Assembly (NCBI RefSeq): GCF_000423485.1
Contig: NZ_KE384026.1
Coordinates: 295,583 to 359,582 of the forward strand
DNA: 64,000 nucleotides
Source of the DNA: Propionimicrobium lymphophilum DSM 4903
GTDB lineage: Bacteria > Actinomycetota > Actinomycetes > Propionibacteriales > Propionibacteriaceae
Direction: 5' to 3'
The translations under genes were made by a program, and so were the position numbers. Below are positions 40,879-49,967 of the stretch, piece by piece. The notes under the pieces are model-generated. The model ran no database searches. It was not told the origin of the DNA and saw nothing but the letters and a program-made list of their open reading frames with translations. How positions within the stretch are numbered: position 1 is the stretch's first letter; every line of letters starts with the position of its first letter.

Positions 40879-43800
40879 GTGAATGAAATCGAAGCGCAAT
40901 CACGACTAGTCGCCACATGGGCGCAGATAGAAGACGCGATATTTTCTCAGCTTAATTCTGGGATTTCCGATCCTCTTCAGCAGGCTCTAGTCATCGTTCC
41001 TTCGGTCGGTCATGGCCGAAAATTGTCGCAAAAAATCGCTACGCAAAACGGCTTCGGTATTTGCTCTGGGATCGATTTCGTTACTCTACATAGTTTTAAG
41101 CGTAAGCTTTACGAAGACTACCTGGCCATAGCACCTGATACAGACCCCTGGTCTGTATCAAACCTTTCTTTGCGCATAGCTGAGATACTTCAAAAAAGTA
41201 ATGGCCAAAGCTGGTTTGCCCCGCTATCTAAGCACCTAGGGGACGCCGCTACCCGGCCGGGTCGGATAAGTTCAACAGCCCGTCGTATCGCCAGATTGTT
41301 TCTTCACTACTGCGAAGAAGCGCCACTAATGCTCGCATCATGGCAAAAAAACGAAGATGCCGATTTCGACGGATCGGCAGTCCCCGATCATCAAGAATGG
41401 CAGCCACAAATTTGGCGGCGTCTTGTCGAATCGACAAAAGTTCTTAACCCTTTTGAGCGTCAAGACGCTTTGATCGAGTCGATCCCAAAGATATCTGAAA
41501 ATATCCCAGCACCTTTCCTAGCTGGAATTATTACCTCGCTTTCGGAATCTGACTCAAAGTTGCTGAAGTCGCTGTCAGAATATGCCGGCCTGATGACCTG
41601 GCAGCTTGGCTTACCTGTTACAGCTAATAATGACTTCTTAGCTAGATATGGCGTCGAACGGCCAAACGGAAAAATCGACCCTCCGGAATCTGGCGTCTCG
41701 ACCATGCTGCGAGCAGTCCAGGCAAGCATTTTTAATGATTCCGGACCCGGAGATTTAACCGCGGATGGCACGATCCAGATCCACGCCAGTCACGGCCCTA
41801 ACCGACAAGTCGAGGTGCTAAGGGACGCGCTTTCAAAAATATTTGAAGACGACCGTTCACTGGAACCTCGGGATGTGCTGGTTTTAGTCCCCAACCTCGA
41901 AAGGTTCGCCACCTACCTGAAATCCGCTTTCCAGAACGATTTCTCGACAAAGCTGAGTCATCCAGCAAAACAACTTAGGGTCCAGCTGGCGACAGCATCG
42001 CTAATGCAGACGAATCCGATTCTCGACATGATCGATCAGCTATTGGCTATGTCCATGGGCCGAGGACATGTCTCAGAACTACTCGATTTCTTGACGCTGC
42101 CTACAGTCTCGGCATTGTTCGATTTTTCTGCTGACGAAATCGAGCTAATTCAGGAGCTGTTTGAAAAGGCAAACGTCAGTTGGGGAATCGACTCCCCGCA
42201 CAGAAGCCGCTACGGGCTGAGCTCTCAGACTCTCGGAACCTGGTGGAACGGCGTTCAGAGGATGTTGACGGGCGTTTTATTCGCTGACGAGCCTCCCACC
42301 GCTGTTAAAGAAGTAGCTCCGCTGCCCCAGATCGAATCGAGCATGCTCTCAACGATTGGAAAATTAGCAGAAGCCGTGGCAAGGATACGCAAGAGCATTT
42401 ACCTGTTTGGTCAGCCCGGCTCTACAACTGATTGGATCGACCGGCTCACAACTGCAGCCCGCGAATTATCATTCGTAGGCCCACTTGATGAATGGCAGAT
42501 GTCACAGGCAATCAGCAAAATATCCACGCTTAGTGGCCCAGATAGCTCCTCTAGCTTCACATTAACCGCGGCAGACGTGAAAGGTTGGATTGCTGAGGCG
42601 AATAGGCCTTATTCAGCCCGCCCCAATTTTGGTAACGGTTCATTGCTGGTTGCGCAATTAGGCCAATTGCAGGCAGTAGAGCACAGAGTTATTTGCGTAC
42701 TCGGATTGAACGATTCAGATTTTCCTGCACGAAACAAGCTGCTTGGTGACGATCTAGTCACGAGCAAAAGCAGCATAAACGATGCAAAACGTAAGTCTAG
42801 GCAGCAATTGTTGGATGCTTTGCTAGCAGCAAAAGATAAATTCGTGGTTATAACGCAAGCCGCTAGCCCGAGGACGGGCCAAAAGTTAGCTCCCCCGATC
42901 GCTATTCTCGATCTGTTGGCAGCCTGCGGTATCGATAACCCGCAAGAGCTTTGGGACAGTCCGGACGAACGCCTCCTGATCTCCCACCCGCTTTCTTCTC
43001 AAAGCAAAACCAATTTCGACGGCGCAAATGCGAGTTTCGACAAACTTGCATTTTCTGGGGCGAACATCGAAACCGACTTGGAGAAACAGAATCAAGAAAC
43101 TGCACTGTGGAAAATTGAATTTGGAAATGAGATTCTCAGCGAGCTTTCTCTACCGCGAATACTCAAGTTCTTGAGGAATCCTGCAGCCGAATTACTGTCG
43201 AGCGCGAGTAACTTAAACTTAAACACCTACGAAGACGAGACAGCAAACGAGCTTCCGATAGCTCCCGACGGCTTATCTACTTATTCGATTCGTTCAAAGA
43301 TCATCGACGATTTGCTGTCTGGCGTCGATATAAACACCTCGATATACGTCGCTGGGCTCTCCGGGAAAGTGCTACTCAACGATCAAGGAAAAGAACTGAT
43401 CGATGCGATTGCCGATGAAGCCGCAGATATCGCAAAAGATGTTCTTTCTGCCAGAGGAACAGATTCCGGTAAAGACATTAACCTGACTACGCCTTTCTCC
43501 GGAAGAAGAACTGAATCTATATTCTTGAGCGCAGATATTAGGACTTGGAACGATCGTGTAGTGATTTTTCGGGCAGGGAAGCTAAAAGCAATCACTCTAA
43601 TAGAGGCATGGATTCAGCTATGCCTATTGGCCGTTAACGGCGAAAGCGCTAAAGGCGCGACAATCGTGTGCACGGATTCAACGGTCAAGCTTTCTGTCCC
43701 AGATTCAGTCAGTGCAGAGCACTGGCTGAGCGATTTGGTGCTTCTCGTTGAGGACGGTTTGAAGAAACTAATCCCGCTTCCCATCGAAACGGCAGCTGCT

Positions 43801-44061
43801 TACACAGGGGCCATATTCAAAGGCAGAGCGTCTGATTCTCCGGACTGGAGGATGAAGTCTGCATGGCACAATTTCAAAGGCTTCGGAGAATATGACTCCG
43901 ATCCGTCCTGGCAGCATTTCTTCTCCGCACCCGAGGAACTTTTCGTAGCGCGTCCAGAACCGCTGGACCCAACCCCCTTCAATACTGACCACTTCGATTG
44001 CAGATTTAAACAGCTAGCTGCTTGGCTGTTTCAACCGATAAGGAGGGCGATGCTGAAATGA
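40879..44061 (+). CDS. recC: Exodeoxyribonuclease V subunit gamma (RecC)
   Basis: A 1060-residue RecC, the subunit that splits duplex ends and scans for Chi in the RecBCD helicase-nuclease. It is an inactivated helicase fold without Walker A. Typical RecC blocks are HGRKLSQKIATQNGFGICSG near the N-terminus, IQIHASHGPNRQVEVLRDAL (about residue 300) and HRVICVLGLNDSDFPARNK (about 600). The gene starts at GTG with a leaderless promoter and overlaps recB by ATGA. Order recC-recB-recD with two 4-nt overlaps indicates one operon. Confidence 0.92.
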   Translation: MNEIEAQSRLVATWAQIEDAIFSQLNSGISDPLQQALVIVPSVGHGRKLSQKIATQNGFGICSGIDFVTLHSFKRKLYEDYLAIAPDTDPWSVSNLSLRIAEILQKSNGQSWFAPLSKHLGDAATRPGRISSTARRIARLFLHYCEEAPLMLASWQKNEDADFDGSAVPDHQEWQPQIWRRLVESTKVLNPFERQDALIESIPKISENIPAPFLAGIITSLSESDSKLLKSLSEYAGLMTWQLGLPVTANNDFLARYGVERPNGKIDPPESGVSTMLRAVQASIFNDSGPGDLTADGTIQIHASHGPNRQVEVLRDALSKIFEDDRSLEPRDVLVLVPNLERFATYLKSAFQNDFSTKLSHPAKQLRVQLATASLMQTNPILDMIDQLLAMSMGRGHVSELLDFLTLPTVSALFDFSADEIELIQELFEKANVSWGIDSPHRSRYGLSSQTLGTWWNGVQRMLTGVLFADEPPTAVKEVAPLPQIESSMLSTIGKLAEAVARIRKSIYLFGQPGSTTDWIDRLTTAARELSFVGPLDEWQMSQAISKISTLSGPDSSSSFTLTAADVKGWIAEANRPYSARPNFGNGSLLVAQLGQLQAVEHRVICVLGLNDSDFPARNKLLGDDLVTSKSSINDAKRKSRQQLLDALLAAKDKFVVITQAASPRTGQKLAPPIAILDLLAACGIDNPQELWDSPDERLLISHPLSSQSKTNFDGANASFDKLAFSGANIETDLEKQNQETALWKIEFGNEILSELSLPRILKFLRNPAAELLSSASNLNLNTYEDETANELPIAPDGLSTYSIRSKIIDDLLSGVDINTSIYVAGLSGKVLLNDQGKELIDAIADEAADIAKDVLSARGTDSGKDINLTTPFSGRRTESIFLSADIRTWNDRVVIFRAGKLKAITLIEAWIQLCLLAVNGESAKGATIVCTDSTVKLSVPDSVSAEHWLSDLVLLVEDGLKKLIPLPIETAAAYTGAIFKGRASDSPDWRMKSAWHNFKGFGEYDSDPSWQHFFSAPEELFVARPEPLDPTPFNTDHFDCRFKQLAAWLFQPIRRAMLK

Positions 44062-47000
44062 GTACGCCTGAAAAGTTCGAGTTAACCGGTCCCCTGCCAG
44101 ATCAAGGAGTAACGATTCTGGAGGCGAGCGCCGGAACTGGAAAGACTTATGCAATTGCTGCGCTGGCCACAAGATTCATTGCCGAAGATTTTCCCATTGA
44201 ATCCCTTCTAATCGTCACTTTTAGCCGGGCCGCTGCTGGAGAGCTTAAATCGAGAGTGCACCAAAGGTTGGCGAGCACGCTTTCTAGTTTGGTGTCTTTT
44301 TCTAGCACCGGAAAGCAGCCTGAGGATGAAATAGACAAGGCTCTTGCAGAAGGTGACGTCGAATCAATTTGTGAGCGGTTAAATACAGCTTTGGGAAAAA
44401 TTGACGAAGCCACTATTGCGACAATTCACGAATATAGCTCTCGGATGATTGCCGAGCTCGGTGTTCTTGTAGATCACGACGATTCGAGCACTTTCGCTGA
44501 CGACATGAGCGAGCTGATCGAAGATGTGGTAGCTGACACATACCTGACCTCTTGGGAGCACAAAGCAAAGGGAGATTGGAAGCGTGCACAAACAATCGGC
44601 AAAGAGGTTTGCTTCAAACCCAGTTTCAAAATCATCCCCTCTGATACTGAGGAGGGGATATTCGCTCATAAGGTTCGTTCGGAATTCGACAGACGTAAGC
44701 GCTCCATGCGCATATATGGCTACGACGATATGGTGGATCGGCTAACGAATGCTCTTGATGACCCAGAGACCGGGAACATGGCAGCTCGAGTGCTATCAAA
44801 AAGATTCCCTATCGTGATGGTCGATGAGTTCCAAGATACAGATCCGCAGCAGTGGCGAATTATTGAGAAAGCATTCGCCAAGCATTGCAGAGTTATTCTT
44901 ATCGGTGACCCAAAACAGGCTATTTATGGGTTCCGTGGCGGCGACGTAGAAACCTATCAAAAAGCAAAATCCCAAAAAGACGGGGTCCCAGTTTCGATCC
45001 GTACGATGAGCGTCAATTATCGATCGGATCCGGGTGTTGCAGACGGAGTTCTAGAACTATTCGGTTCGGCAAATCTTGGGGTTGATTCCTCCCCAATTCA
45101 GTTGCCTCCAGTATCCGCTAACCGGAAATCAAACCGTATTTTTCGATCTTCAGAACGCCTAGACAAACCAGTCCTAGTACGTAGAATTCCGGGCTCTCGT
45201 CTTTCTGCTTCGGATTCTAGAGAGGCTATCGATAGGGATGTTATTGCCCAGATTTATGATCTGGTCGAAAACTATGAACTCGAATCAAATGATTCTTTAA
45301 GGCCTATCAAGCTAAACGACATAGCGGTATTAGTGAGAAGGAATAAGCGAGGAGAGCAAATACTTAGCTCTCTTCAAGAAGCAGGAATACCGGCTACCTT
45401 TTCCGGATCCGACAGTGTCTACGCATCTACGGCTGCTTACGAATGGAACACGTTGCTGACCGCTCTCGCCACGCAGCGTACACAGGACATGACGAGGGCG
45501 ACCCTAACGTCGTTTTTCGGGCTAACCAGTGTGGAGCTAGCCAACGACGAAACAAGTCGAACTAGAGCATTCATGCTTATGCGCGAGTATGCCAATCTGA
45601 TGGATGAGTTCGGACCAATCGCGGTTCTCGAGAAAATCGTAGAAGAAAGTGACTTCTATTCAAGTCTTTTAGCTGAGCCTTCCGGCAGAAGACAAGTTAC
45701 CGACTTTCAGCATGTAGCGGAATTATTAGACGAGGCTGCACGCAAACATCATTTAGGCTCAGCAGGACTATCAGCGTGGCTAAGCGAGCAAATTACCAAG
45801 TCAAAGGAACAAAGCGACGAGATTACTAGAAGGTTGGAGACCGACAGGCCAACTGTCACTTTAACTACAATCCACCAAGCAAAAGGCCTCGAATTTCCGA
45901 TTGTCTTGCTTCCAGAAGCTAGCGAGTATTACTGGTCTGGAAAGCCACAGCCCGGTAGGCTCTCCACCGGCCACTGGAACGGCGAAAGGGTAATCGATCT
46001 GGACTTCGGATCTGAACGCTCATCCAGTTATTTCGAAGAAGAGCTAGCCGAGAGCTTACGACTGTTCTACGTTTCTGCGACGCGAGCGGCTAGCTTCCTC
46101 GTATGTTGGTATTCATCTACAAAGACGAACACGCTCAAGTCTCCGCTTCATCGACTTCTGTACGAGCTAAGCCCCGGAACCGATCGAAAACATGTTCTTT
46201 TCTGTGATTCCTTTACGAGCGCTCCCCCTAAACGCGTCTTATTCGACCAAGCTGAGGGAACCCAGAAATCTCTTCATGTCAATCAGTTCACACGCGTCAT
46301 CGATAATTCGTTCCGTAGAACTTCGTACTCAGGGTTAACTGCAGAAATTCATGGCGTACCTCTACTTGAAGATGTTGATGAACCACTAGAAGAAGTGGTC
46401 AATGCGGAATCCGCTATGCACGAAAAGACCGATAAACCTATCTCGGCCCTAGCTGGTCTTCCGGGTGGGGTTAACTTTGGCACATTGGTCCACTCGATTC
46501 TTGAAAAGAACGATCCTGCAGCCAAAGATCTGAAAGCGGATCTGCTTGAAAAAAGCAGCACCGCTCTTAACCGACTCCCTATCGAAGGAGTTGACGCAGA
46601 CACACTAGCTGCGGGACTATCCCAAGTTGTGACAACCGGACTTGGAGATCTCACTGAGGGTTTTTCGCTCCGAGACATCGGCGCAAAAAACAGGCTCGCA
46701 GAATTGGAATTCGAGATGTCTATGGGAAGTGATAGAGGCTATTCGACTCTAAAACAGTTGGCTGGGCTCTTCGACGATGAGTCTCTGGCAGACCCTAGCG
46801 GAGTGCTAGTTGGCTATGGCAAACAACTTGCTGCGACTAGCGCGGCGAGCAGCACGCTGCACGGTTTCCTAACAGGTTCGATAGATGCGGTTTTAAAGGT
46901 GAAAGACGCATTCGCGGTGGTTGACTACAAGACGAACCGCATTCCCTTGCAAGGCGACGAAGTTTTGACAGCCGATAAATACGATTCAGCTGGCATGGAG

Positions 47001-47252
47001 AAGATCATGCGCGAATCTCACTATCCCCTTCAAGCACTCATATACATGGTTGCTCTGCACAGATTCCTTAGCTGGAGACTTCCTTCGTACGATCCGGCAA
47101 AGCATCTTCGCGGCGCAGGTTACTTATTCGTCCGTGGAATGGTGGGACAATCGAGCACTGAATCGGATATGCATTACGGCGTCTTCACGTGGCGTCCCAA
47201 CCCCGAGATAGCTGTACGAGCTTCCGAAATAATCTCTGGAGCGCAATTATGA
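44058..47252 (+). CDS. recB: Exodeoxyribonuclease V subunit beta (RecB)
   Basis: A 1064-residue SF1A helicase plus nuclease. Walker A is EASAGTGKTYAIA (about residues 24-36), motif II VMVDEFQDTDPQQW, motif III IGDPKQAIYGFRGGD, motif V TLTTIHQAKGLEFPIVLLP and motif VI RLFYVSATRA. The C-terminal PD-(D/E)XK nuclease is intact, with the core FAVVDYKTNRI (about residue 952) and HSILEK upstream as the His ligand. ATG 44058 overlaps the recC stop; GGAGG stands 11 nt before. It provides the 3'-5' motor and the only nuclease site of RecBCD. Confidence 0.95.
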   Translation: MSTPEKFELTGPLPDQGVTILEASAGTGKTYAIAALATRFIAEDFPIESLLIVTFSRAAAGELKSRVHQRLASTLSSLVSFSSTGKQPEDEIDKALAEGDVESICERLNTALGKIDEATIATIHEYSSRMIAELGVLVDHDDSSTFADDMSELIEDVVADTYLTSWEHKAKGDWKRAQTIGKEVCFKPSFKIIPSDTEEGIFAHKVRSEFDRRKRSMRIYGYDDMVDRLTNALDDPETGNMAARVLSKRFPIVMVDEFQDTDPQQWRIIEKAFAKHCRVILIGDPKQAIYGFRGGDVETYQKAKSQKDGVPVSIRTMSVNYRSDPGVADGVLELFGSANLGVDSSPIQLPPVSANRKSNRIFRSSERLDKPVLVRRIPGSRLSASDSREAIDRDVIAQIYDLVENYELESNDSLRPIKLNDIAVLVRRNKRGEQILSSLQEAGIPATFSGSDSVYASTAAYEWNTLLTALATQRTQDMTRATLTSFFGLTSVELANDETSRTRAFMLMREYANLMDEFGPIAVLEKIVEESDFYSSLLAEPSGRRQVTDFQHVAELLDEAARKHHLGSAGLSAWLSEQITKSKEQSDEITRRLETDRPTVTLTTIHQAKGLEFPIVLLPEASEYYWSGKPQPGRLSTGHWNGERVIDLDFGSERSSSYFEEELAESLRLFYVSATRAASFLVCWYSSTKTNTLKSPLHRLLYELSPGTDRKHVLFCDSFTSAPPKRVLFDQAEGTQKSLHVNQFTRVIDNSFRRTSYSGLTAEIHGVPLLEDVDEPLEEVVNAESAMHEKTDKPISALAGLPGGVNFGTLVHSILEKNDPAAKDLKADLLEKSSTALNRLPIEGVDADTLAAGLSQVVTTGLGDLTEGFSLRDIGAKNRLAELEFEMSMGSDRGYSTLKQLAGLFDDESLADPSGVLVGYGKQLAATSAASSTLHGFLTGSIDAVLKVKDAFAVVDYKTNRIPLQGDEVLTADKYDSAGMEKIMRESHYPLQALIYMVALHRFLSWRLPSYDPAKHLRGAGYLFVRGMVGQSSTESDMHYGVFTWRPNPEIAVRASEIISGAQL

Positions 47253-49093
47253 AAAACAAAGAAAGTGTAATCGCACGCGGCTTGCTGGCCCGCTTCAATT
47301 CCGCTGGACTGATCGGGCAGGCCGCGGTTCACGCTTCACGCTCGATCGAATTGCTCTACGGAGAATCTGACGAGTTAGTGCTGCTAGCCACTAGCCTGTG
47401 TGTCCAGGCAGCGCAACTTGGCTCTGCATGTTTGCCGATGGAATCTAAAGACTCCCTAAGAGATTTATTGCTTTCCGAAGAAGAATTGTCTGATCCGGAA
47501 CGCCTCAATCTTCTTTACGAATTGGACTGGCCCGATTTTTCTAGTTGGCGTGCAGTTCTCTGCTCATCAAAGATAGTCTCCACTTCACAAGAAGACGCTC
47601 CTAACCAACTGCCTCTTCGTTTTATTGACAGCAACTTGTATTTAGAGAGTAACTGGCTTTATCAGTCAGATGTTGTTGACGACCTGGTAGAAAAAATTAA
47701 AACTCCCCCGCCCGAGGTCGACGAGGCTGCTCTGGAAAAAGAGTTAGAAGAAATATTCGACGGAGCTGAGAAACCTGAGCCCCTACGCAGTGCGCTCGTC
47801 GATCAGCGCAATGCAGTAAGAAACTGCATTACCAGTTGGATATCAGTAATCGCAGGTGGCCCAGGTACTGGAAAAACTCATACTCTTGCAGCGCTGTTAT
47901 CTGCGCTATCAGCTTCTAGCCCTACCAAACTGCACGTCGCGTTGACGTCGTTCAGTGGTAAAGCGGCGGCACGTATGAACGAGTCGTTAGCCCAGAACGT
48001 CCTTTCGACCGGTTTAGCTAACATCCGGATAGATAGAGGCGTTACTCTCCATAAGCTTCTTGGCTCCAGAGGGACGCTGAACGGGTTCACGTACGATGCA
48101 ACTAACCGGCTCCCTCATGATGTAGTCATCGTTGACGAAGTTTCTATGTTGTCGTTACCGATGATGAAGCGGCTTCTGTCTGCGCTACGCAGTAATACCC
48201 GGCTGATCCTGATCGGAGACCCAGATCAGCTGACATCAATCGATGTCGGAACCGTCCTTGCCGACATCGTGGATGCAGATGTTCCAGGCAATAAATTCAA
48301 TGAAATTCCCCTAGTCTCGAGACTAGAAATCAATTTACGGAGTTCGGGCAATATCCCTGAGCTCGCAGAGAGAATTCGCTTGGGTGATTGTGAGGGTGCC
48401 ATTGAGATCCTCAATAAGAACGAGGGAGGGATCGAATACATCGATACCGATGCCAGCGAAATCTCATTTAGCACAAACGAATCCGCCGCTAGCGACGTGC
48501 TAGTTTCTGCTCGACAAATGCTCAAATGCGCTAATTCGGGGCTCGTCAGTGAGGCGCTACAGGCCCTAGATTCGCACAGGTTACTGTGCGCACACGCAAA
48601 TGGAATTTATGGAGCTAGCAATTGGCAGGCAACTATCGATGCGTTCTTGCGAACCCAATTAGCTGGCTGGTCCAGCACAGAAGAGATTTATCCTGGAATG
48701 CCTTTGATAATTACTTCGAATTCTCCAGATCTAGGGATTTTCAATGGCGACACTGGAGTGGTGGTTCTCAAAGACGGAACGCTGCAGGCGGCAATAGGTT
48801 CTAAGGAAGATTTCAAGCTGATACCGCCATCGATGTTGGACTCTTATCAGTTAGTACACGCAATGACTGTTCACAAATCTCAGGGAAGTCAGTACGGAAA
48901 AGTCACTCTTATTCTCCCCAGCCATGAGTCCCCGATTCTCACCAGAGAACTGCTTTATACAGCAGTGACTAGGGCGAAGAAAGCTATCCGAATTATCGGC
49001 ACTCAGCAAGCGGTCGCCGCGGCAATCGAGAACCCTGCTAGGCGAGCTTCTGGTCTAACGAATCGGCTCCTGGCCTTCAAGCCAAGCCTTTAA
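47249..49093 (+). CDS. recD: Exodeoxyribonuclease V subunit alpha (RecD)
   Basis: A 614-residue SF1B 5'-3' helicase. An N-terminal domain that contacts RecC/RecB spans to about residue 180, then come Walker A AGGPGTGKTHTL (about 203-214), motif II VIVDEVSMLSL, motif III ILIGDPDQLTSIDVG and motif VI ELLYTAVTRAKK. The length equals E. coli RecD (608), so this is RecD1 and not RecD2. ATG overlaps the recB stop (ATGA). The 3' end overlaps the convergent nudC gene by 39 nt. Confidence 0.94.
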   Translation: MKNKESVIARGLLARFNSAGLIGQAAVHASRSIELLYGESDELVLLATSLCVQAAQLGSACLPMESKDSLRDLLLSEEELSDPERLNLLYELDWPDFSSWRAVLCSSKIVSTSQEDAPNQLPLRFIDSNLYLESNWLYQSDVVDDLVEKIKTPPPEVDEAALEKELEEIFDGAEKPEPLRSALVDQRNAVRNCITSWISVIAGGPGTGKTHTLAALLSALSASSPTKLHVALTSFSGKAAARMNESLAQNVLSTGLANIRIDRGVTLHKLLGSRGTLNGFTYDATNRLPHDVVIVDEVSMLSLPMMKRLLSALRSNTRLILIGDPDQLTSIDVGTVLADIVDADVPGNKFNEIPLVSRLEINLRSSGNIPELAERIRLGDCEGAIEILNKNEGGIEYIDTDASEISFSTNESAASDVLVSARQMLKCANSGLVSEALQALDSHRLLCAHANGIYGASNWQATIDAFLRTQLAGWSSTEEIYPGMPLIITSNSPDLGIFNGDTGVVVLKDGTLQAAIGSKEDFKLIPPSMLDSYQLVHAMTVHKSQGSQYGKVTLILPSHESPILTRELLYTAVTRAKKAIRIIGTQQAVAAAIENPARRASGLTNRLLAFKPSL

Positions 49094-49939
49094 CATTCGG
49101 CTTGCGATCGAGGCTTTCGTCGGAAGGATGAGTTTCCCACTTTTTGCCAATTCAATTATTTCTTCCCTGGTATAGAAGTCTCCCCACTCGAGCTCTGTGC
49201 CATCAGTCTCAGCTTTCGCTGCATCGCGATTTGATATTCGAGCAAAGAATCCGAGCATCAGCGACCGAGGAAAAGGCCACGGCTGGCTACCAAAGAAGGT
49301 TAGTTTGTTGATTTTCAACTTGGCCTCTTCCTCGACCTCGCGGAAACAAGCCTGTTCTGCGGATTCTCCAGACTCGACAAAACCAGCGAGGATAGAGACT
49401 TGATTCTTTTTCCACATCGAGTTGTGAGCCAGGTAAATTCTTTCGTCTTCGTCGAGGATCGCGACGATTACGGCCGGATCCGTACGTGGGAAGTGCAGCT
49501 TATTGCAGGCTTCGCATTCGCCCTCGAATCCTCCGTGTCTAGGCTTGATTTCACCAGTGCATTCGGGGCAATATTTCGCTCTATCCCACCAATTCAAAAT
49601 AGCAATTGCAGACGTAGCAGCCTGTAACTCTGCATCGCTTAATTCTGCATCCCGAAGCGCTACTCCTGTTTTAGTTTCGTCCCTTTTTGCGAACCAGTAT
49701 TCGTCTTTGGTTTTCCCAATAAATATGCAGTCAGACGAATAACTAGTTCCAGCAGCAACCTTGTGTGAAGAAAATTCGATCAAATTTTTATCATCAACTT
49801 TGATTAATCTAGCTTTTCCACTGGCGAAAAAGTCTTCGTATTCGCCATTGGCTCTAGCGTCTTGCGCATGATCCAATAGTGCTGGTGCGTACCAAGAATT
49901 TACCCCTGATTGGCCTTTAAAAAATTGATCTAAAATCAT
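49055..49939 (-). CDS. nudC: NAD+ diphosphatase/NADH pyrophosphatase, Nudix family
   Basis: A 294-residue NudC that splits NAD(H) to NMN(H) and AMP and can remove NAD caps from RNA. A four-Cys zinc site is present (CPEC and CEAC). The Nudix box is GFVESGESAEQACFREVEEE with the catalytic Glu residues kept; the usual late Gly is Lys (EEAKL). The NudC-specific SQPWPFPRSLMLGF follows. ATG 49939 is chosen over an in-frame extension that would run into adnB. nudC follows adnB by 28 bp, and its 3' end overlaps recD tail to tail. Confidence 0.93.
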   Translation of the reverse strand: MILDQFFKGQSGVNSWYAPALLDHAQDARANGEYEDFFASGKARLIKVDDKNLIEFSSHKVAAGTSYSSDCIFIGKTKDEYWFAKRDETKTGVALRDAELSDAELQAATSAIAILNWWDRAKYCPECTGEIKPRHGGFEGECEACNKLHFPRTDPAVIVAILDEDERIYLAHNSMWKKNQVSILAGFVESGESAEQACFREVEEEAKLKINKLTFFGSQPWPFPRSLMLGFFARISNRDAAKAETDGTELEWGDFYTREEIIELAKSGKLILPTKASIASRMLKAWLEGQEPIR

Positions 49940-49967
49940 TAAAATCCGACTTTTCTCCTGGCAAGGT

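Noticed and set aside
40879-49093. AddAB-type nuclease
   Set aside because: There are three subunits, including a 614-residue RecD1, and only RecB has nuclease motifs. The AddAB-like enzyme is the separate AdnAB pair.
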